Source of the DNA: Agapanthus africanus
Lineage: Eukaryota; Streptophyta; Magnoliopsida; Asparagales; Amaryllidaceae
DNA length: 64,000 nucleotides
NCBI GenBank assembly: GCA_030015575.1
Contig: JASDDO010000024.1
Location: 215,160,996 to 215,224,995 of the forward strand
Direction: 5' to 3'
How positions within the stretch are numbered: position 1 is the stretch's first letter; the number at the start of each line of letters is the position of its first letter. Position numbers and translations under genes: made by a program. The notes below the pieces were generated by a model that was given only the letters and a program-made list of their open reading frames with translations, did no database searches and was not told the DNA's origin. This document shows positions 59,234 through 64,000 of the stretch, one piece after another.

Positions 59234-61494
59234 ATGTCTCCAAGGACCAGCTCAGCTCTCAACATGGCTCCCATCTCATACACGATGAAGATGGACGTCG
59301 GAACAGTCCTCCCGGCCAGTCTCGGGCGACAATGGGAAGAGCCGCCGCTACCAATTGGCTCTATTCTGTTCGTGTCAGCTAACGCCGTCCCTGCTCTTCA
59401 ATCTCCGGTAACTGACAAACTGGCCTCGAAAGGCAAGAGGCCAAATGTGGTGGTCTCGAGGGCGCCCCAACCCAGACGGTGTTCAAACAGCTCTCCATGG
59501 CCCCAGCTGGGGGCAAAGCCGTCAGAACAAAAGAAGTTTCCAGACGTCGCGGGCAAGCCCAGGCGATACCTTCGACGGGCATGCGAGCGGATGTTTTCTC
59601 AAGCCTCCCCATCACTCAGCCTATGGCGGCTTCCCAAAGAGCCGAAGCCTGCCAAGCGCTCAAAGCAAAGAAGCTGAGGCAGAAGCGGCTCAGATATAGA
59701 GCCAACAAAAGGGCCAGGGCTCTGACCATGTTAAAATTTATGAATTTCCAAAGCCCGGACCGCTCCGCGAAACCAGCTGCCAGTGATGAAAGAATGGCAG
59801 AATTTGTTATCTACACTGTTTATATGGTGGGCACGCGTCCCAGCGACAACCTTCGCAGCAAAAGCAAGGATGGGGCCACCGCATCTCAAATCCAATCTGG
59901 TGTGAATGTGGCTGCCACAATCCGAGACCAGCCTTCTCTGGAAGGTAACGAAGACCTTTCCAATGAGGCTGATAAGCAGAGAGAGCCCTTGGTTCATGAG
60001 GAGTCAGGCTCGGAAAGCGAAGAGGATCCAATCTTCCGTCCTAAGAACGCAGAGAAGCAACTTCTCCGAGAGCTCCGAAAACAGCTCAGAAGTAAAGATA
60101 AGGAGATGGCCAAACTTTACTCCAAAATTGACGACTTGATGAATGTCGTCTTGCAGCTCACGGCCCGACTTGCCTCTCAGTCGCCCAATCAAGCGCAGGG
60201 CTCTGCTCATGAACCAGGAAACGGTGTCCTAAGGCAACCGACGCCTATTCCCTCAAATCCAAAGGTGGGCAGACCGCATGAAAGTCAGTCGCATCCTATC
60301 TCGGGAAATGTCTTGGCTACCGATGACAGTAGCCCGCTAACTCAAGATCAAATGATGGATTTGGTTGCCAACAAAGTCAAAACATTGGCAGCTGAAGCCG
60401 AAGTGCAAAAAGATGTTAGCAGCAGCGGGAGACCATATCCTGCTCATTATGATCTGGTAGAATTTCCCAGCGGCTATGTCATCCCTAAATTCGGAAGATT
60501 TGATGGGACGGGAAATGCGAATCAGCACATCGCTCACTTCAAAGCCTCATGCGGGAATACTGGGGGAAATGATGCGCTTCTCTTCCGCCAGTTCGTTAAT
60601 AGTCTGACCGATGTCGCTTTCGACTAGTACGCGAGCATACCGGATGGCTCCGTCACAACTTTCGTCCAAATGGAATCTCTGTTTCGGTAAAGGTTCATGA
60701 GTGTCAGCGATAAGATCACGATTGCCGACCTCGTAAGGACTAAGCCAAAGAAAAACGAAAGCAGCACGAATTTTATAACCCGATGGCGCAATCTGTCCGT
60801 CAAATGTGAACCGTCGATAGAGCAGGACCAATCTGTCGGTCTCCTTGTCGGAAATCTCAATAATTGGATGGCCTCGTTTCTATGCACCGCGGGTCTCAAA
60901 ACATTCCAAGAGCCGATCAGGAAAGTTCAGATGGTGGAGCGCTCAAAGCAGGAGTCCTCCTCGGATTACCAAAATAACAATAGGTTATGGAGAAACCGAA
61001 AGGACGAAAATCGCAAAGACGGAAATTTCGACGATACTGAATCTTTCAACACTTCGGCTAACCGAAATAAGCGAGGGATGAGCGGGACTAATGCCAACCA
61101 GCCTCGGAGGCCAGTGTTCGGAGAGGGAGGAGAATCTCCACTGAAAGAGAAAATGGATAAGGTCTATTCCTTCAGAAGGGACAAAATCCGTAAAATATTC
61201 AAAGACGCCCTGAGGAACGATCTACAATTGCCAGACTCAAAAAGACCGCAAGAAGCGAATATGACCGACGACCCCAAATACTGCCCCTATCACAGAGTGA
61301 TAGGTCATGCCATTGAGGACTGCTTCGTCTTCAAAGATTGGGTCGAAAAGCAATACAACGCAGGAGAGATAGAACTGTCCGAAGGCGTGTTAACAAACAT
61401 TCAAGCCGCGACCGCCAATTTCATACAAACGGAGACCGAAGTTCTTCGTGAAACTGATTCTCTCATACATTTTCCTTTCACTGAAAACAATTGA
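59234..61494 (+). pseudogene. gag: Gag pseudogene of Tat-like element E
   Basis: The frame starting MSPRTSS (59234) shifts near 59470 into a frame that runs to 60627, stops at TAG, meets a TAA at about 60688 and continues to 61494. The N-terminal part (to about residue 180) is basic; a charged coiled-coil-like helix (LRELRKQLRSKDKEMAKLY) lies at about 60060-60125. The Gag capsid domain spans about 60480-60960 (PKFGRFDGTGNANQHIAHF, LVRTKPKKNESSTNF, FITRWRNLSVKC), and a Tat-type finger YCPYHRVIGHAIEDCFVFK lies near 61280. The first stop replaces a Trp codon in a conserved place. With a frameshift and two stops no full Gag can be made. Confidence 0.85.
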
Positions 61495-61622
61495 CCACCA
61501 CGTCATTAAACTGGGAACTATCTACCTCTAAGTCGTTAAACTGGGAATGTAAAAAAATGTGTGTAAATAAAAAATGTGTAATAAAAAAGAGAAGTGTAAG
61601 TAAAAAAATAATAATAATAAAC
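61495..61622 (+). other. Spacer after gag of element E
   Basis: A GTCRTTAAACTGGGAA motif occurs twice (about 61502 and 61531), followed by A-rich sequence. No protease frame follows gag here. Confidence 0.5.
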
Positions 61623-61850
61623 AGCCGAAATGATGGGGCAACTCTCAATAAAAATCAACGAGTAAAAATAAAAATGAAAATAAAGCCGAAATGATGGGCA
61701 ACTTTCAATAAAAATCAGCGAGTAAAAATAAAAATGAAAATAAAGACGAAATGATGGGGCAACCGCGAATAAATAGCCGAAATGATAGGGCAATCGCGGC
61801 CTTCGCGATAAGAAAAGCTGAAATGATAGAGCAACCGCGGTAAAAAAACC
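61623..61850. repeat. Tandem array 1 of element E (about 61-base units)
   Basis: GCCGAAATGATGGG recurs at 61623, 61685, 61745, 61776 and 61817; the first units are 62 and 60 bases, later ones are 31-41. Units also share GAGTAAAAATAAAAATGAAA. Confidence 0.85.
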
Positions 61851-61858
61851 CTCTAACG

Positions 61859-62240
61859 GCGAATGATGAGTCACTCCTGGTACCATATTCTAGTGCAGCG
61901 ATGCAGACGCCAACCAAATTCCAAATCCCCAAATGGCAAATGATGAGTCACTTCTGATACCATATTCCAGTGCACGATGCAGACGCGGGCAAAAATCCAA
62001 ATCCCCAAGTGGCGAATGATGAGTCGCTCCTGGTACCATATTTCAGTGCAGCGATGCATACGCCAACCAAAATCCAAATCCCCAAGTGGCGAATGATGAG
62101 TCGCTCCTGATACCATATTCCAGTGCAGCGATGCAGACGCCAACCAAATTTCAAATCCTATACCCCAACGGCGAATGATGAGTCGCTCCTGATACCATAT
62201 TCCAGTGCAGCGATGTAGATGCCAACAAAGTCCCGAAATT
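61859..62240. repeat. Tandem array 2 of element E (about 77-base units)
   Basis: AATGATGAGTC recurs at 61862, 61939, 62015, 62092 and 62174. Each unit carries TACCATATTCCAGTGCAGCGATGCAGACGCC-like sequence. Overlapping frames on the minus strand (for example 61871-62347) come from the repetition. Confidence 0.9.
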
Positions 62241-62749
62241 TTTCCGTCCCTACGGTCTGGATCATACATCCTGCAAAACCGTATACAATCCACGGGCATA
62301 AAACGATCCCAATCTCTCCCAAGTCCTACCGGCGAGACCATATTCAAAGTCTCACCGACGGTGAAGATTCAAAAAAAAATGTATGTCCACAAGCAAAATG
62401 AGCACGGATGAAAACCCGAAAGGGCTCCGTGAGTAAAAATAGCAGGACTGCCGGCGAGTTTGTGAAAACCGAAAGAGCGCAAACTCGTGAAAAAGAGATG
62501 AAATGCACTCGCAAAGTCCTCTCGAATTTGTGAGGAGAAAATTCGCGTGTGAGATCCTTACGACTCACAAAGGAGCAACACACTTGGGAGTCCCCACGAC
62601 TCCTAAGGAAAAAATACACCTACGAGATTCTTTCGACTTGTAGGGAGAAAATGCTTTTATGGGACCCTTACGGCCCAAAAAATTGAAAAGTCTTAGGTGA
62701 TAGAGATCTAAACCTGTCTCCTAAGCTATCAATTTCCAAATTTTCCCGG
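62241..62749. other. Non-repeated spacer between arrays of element E
   Basis: No coding sequence. Short related words (CTCGTG/ACTCACAAAG/TACGACTC) recur irregularly, hinting at an old degenerate repeat. Confidence 0.4.
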
Positions 62750-62965
62750 GGCAAATGATGAGTTGCTTCTGGCATTATTCTAGTGCAGAAATGCAGATGC
62801 CGCCCAAAAAGCCAATTCCCAAATCCTACCGGGGCAGATGATGAGTTGCTCCTGGCATTATTTCAGTGCAGCAATGCAGATGCCGACCAAAACCAAAATC
62901 CCCAAATGCTCTCATGGCAAATGAAGATTCGCTCTTGGTACCATATTCCAGTGTAGCGATGCTGA
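62750..62965. repeat. Diverged copies of the array 2 unit
   Basis: Three further units with starts near 62755, 62836 and 62914 (about 80 bases apart), sharing AAATGATGAGTTGC, TCTGGCATTATT and AGTGCAGCAATGCAGATGCC with array 2. Confidence 0.8.
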
Positions 62966-63009
62966 TGTCAACCCAAATCAAATCAAACCAACAACCTCTG
63001 CGGCGGAAT

Positions 63010-63560
63010 CATGCTCCGTCCTAGAATTTACCCCGTGTTGAAATCATGCTTCACCTCGGGATATCTACCTTCCCTGCCGGAATTATGCTCTGCCTCAGAA
63101 TCAAATCAACCAACCAGCTCTGCGTCAGAATCATACTTCGTCTCAGAGTGTACCCCATGTCAAAATCAAGCTTCGCCTCGGTGTATCTGCCTTCCCTGTC
63201 GGAATTATGCTTCGGCTCGGAATCAACAAACGACCTCCTCGTCGGAATTAAGCTCTGCCTAGGAATCAAGTCGACCAACAAGCTCTGCACCGGAATCATG
63301 CTTCGTCTCAGAGTGTACCCCGCGTCGAAATCAAGGTTCACCTCGGTGTATCTGCCTTCCCTGTCGGAATTATGCTTTGGCTCGGAATCAACCAACGACC
63401 TCCCCGTCGAAATTAAGGTCCGCATCGGAATCAAGTCGACTAACAAGCTCTGCATCGAAATCATGCTTCGTCTCAGAATGTACCCCGTGTTGAAATCATG
63501 TTTCGCCTCAGAGTATCTGCTTTTCCTGTCAGAATTATGCTTCGCCTGGGAATCAACCTC
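63010..63560. repeat. Tandem array 3 of element E (165-base units)
   Basis: TACCCCGYGT recurs at 63030, 63152, 63317 and 63482; the last two steps are exactly 165 bases, the first is 122 through a deletion. Sub-repeats of the form CGGAATYATGCTYCG occur inside. 165 is divisible by three, which explains the long open frame 63046-63624. Confidence 0.9.
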
Positions 63561-63599
63561 TACATCGAAATTATGCTTCGGTCCGAATGTTTGCCGCTT

Positions 63600-63925
63600 G
63601 TTGGAATTATCCTTCGACCCTTAGGAATCATGCTCCGCTCTTCGGAATTATGCTCCGATCCCTGGAATCATGCTCCACTCTTCGGAATTATGCTCCGATC
63701 CCTGGAATCATGCTCCACTCTTCGGAATTATGCTCCGATCCCTGGAATCATGCTCCACTCTTCGGAATTATGCTCTGATCCCTGGAATCATGCACCGCTC
63801 TTCGGAATTATGCTCCGATCCCTGGAATCATGCTCCGCTCTTCAAGAATGATGCTCCGATCCCGGAATCATGCTCCAGCCCTCGGAATTATGCTCCGATC
63901 CCCGGAATTATGCTCCCGGGATGAT
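63600..63925. repeat. Tandem array 4 of element E (40-base units, 20-base sub-period)
   Basis: TTCGGAATTATGCTCCGATC followed by CCTGGAATCATGCTCCACTC repeats with starts at 63641, 63681, 63721, 63761 and 63801, with decayed units on either side. Central units are almost identical, so the array expanded recently. Confidence 0.93.
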
Positions 63926-64000
63926 GCTCCACCCCTGGAATGATGTTCCACCTCGAAGTCCAACTTCAAGATCCATCAATTTCATGCACACAACTCATAT

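Larger units (their letters stand above)
57519..64000 (+). mobile_element. Tat-like Ty3/gypsy element E, left part
   Basis: It comprises a 5' LTR (57519-59091), primer site, gag pseudogene (59234-61494) and a long repeat-rich non-coding region to the window end. The TGTTGGGGTCAAAATTTG start and the TGGCATGCCCGGTAGGAC primer-site region are typical of plant Tat-lineage elements, as is the Gag zinc finger. Polymerase domains are not in the window; whether they follow cannot be seen. It inserted into the organelle-like island. Confidence 0.8.

Noticed and set aside
63046..63924. Frames of 117-192 codons encoding repeats such as LRLRVYP and SELCSDPWNHAP
   Set aside because: Products of the 165- and 40-base tandem arrays in the non-coding part of element E.
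61623..63925. Possible CRISPR array
   Set aside because: The repeats are contiguous without unique spacers of constant size, and the context is a plant retrotransposon.

Overview
This window is repeat-dominated plant nuclear DNA, most likely from a large-genome angiosperm; no base composition was computed and no species is inferred. There is no intact host protein gene that I can support. The only long undisrupted reading frame belongs to a retrotransposon (Gag-protease, minus strand, 29010-31901). The window is best read as an island of organelle-derived DNA that has been split by at least three LTR-retrotransposon insertions, with more elements nested inside the first.

Layout. 1-4620: 3' part of a decayed Ty1/copia element on the minus strand (candidate 3' LTR, polypurine tract, reverse transcriptase/RNase H pseudogene). 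4621-12438: AT-rich intergenic DNA with a weak SINE-like head, a LINE-type RNase H remnant, a long-TIR (Mutator-like) non-autonomous element at 9011-9684, and a palindromic MITE in a TA microsatellite (11861-12252) followed by a truncated second copy. 12439-57518: mitochondrial-style DNA (about 10.9 kb when insertions are removed). Its right part holds plastid-derived sequence: the 3' end of trnP, a nearly complete trnW-CCA, and a ycf2 fragment fused to it, a combination typical of plastid DNA already integrated in a plant mitochondrial genome.

Insertions in the island. (A) 19585-51596: a large non-coding LTR element (LARD-like) with 4.25-kb LTRs, a tRNA-Met primer site, polypurine tract and a perfect GAGGC target duplication. 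Inside its internal region sits (B) 25674-34903, an Athila-like Ty3/gypsy element on the minus strand with 1.9-kb LTRs about 1.5 % apart, ATGCA target duplication, an intact Gag-protease ORF but no reverse transcriptase or integrase. Inside its right LTR sits (C) 37280-48592, a chain of four LTR copies of another Ty3/gypsy-like family with TATTT target duplication, each full copy carrying a tRNA-like sequence. (D) 52633-54815: a solo LTR with AATCC target duplication. (E) 57519 to the window end: a Tat-like Ty3/gypsy element with LTR, primer site, a gag pseudogene (one frameshift, two stops) and four or more minisatellite arrays.

Inferred order of events: organelle insertion first; then A, D and E into it; then B and C into A. 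B's LTRs look the youngest by eye. The elements A, B and C lack polymerases, so any movement would have needed proteins made by other copies.
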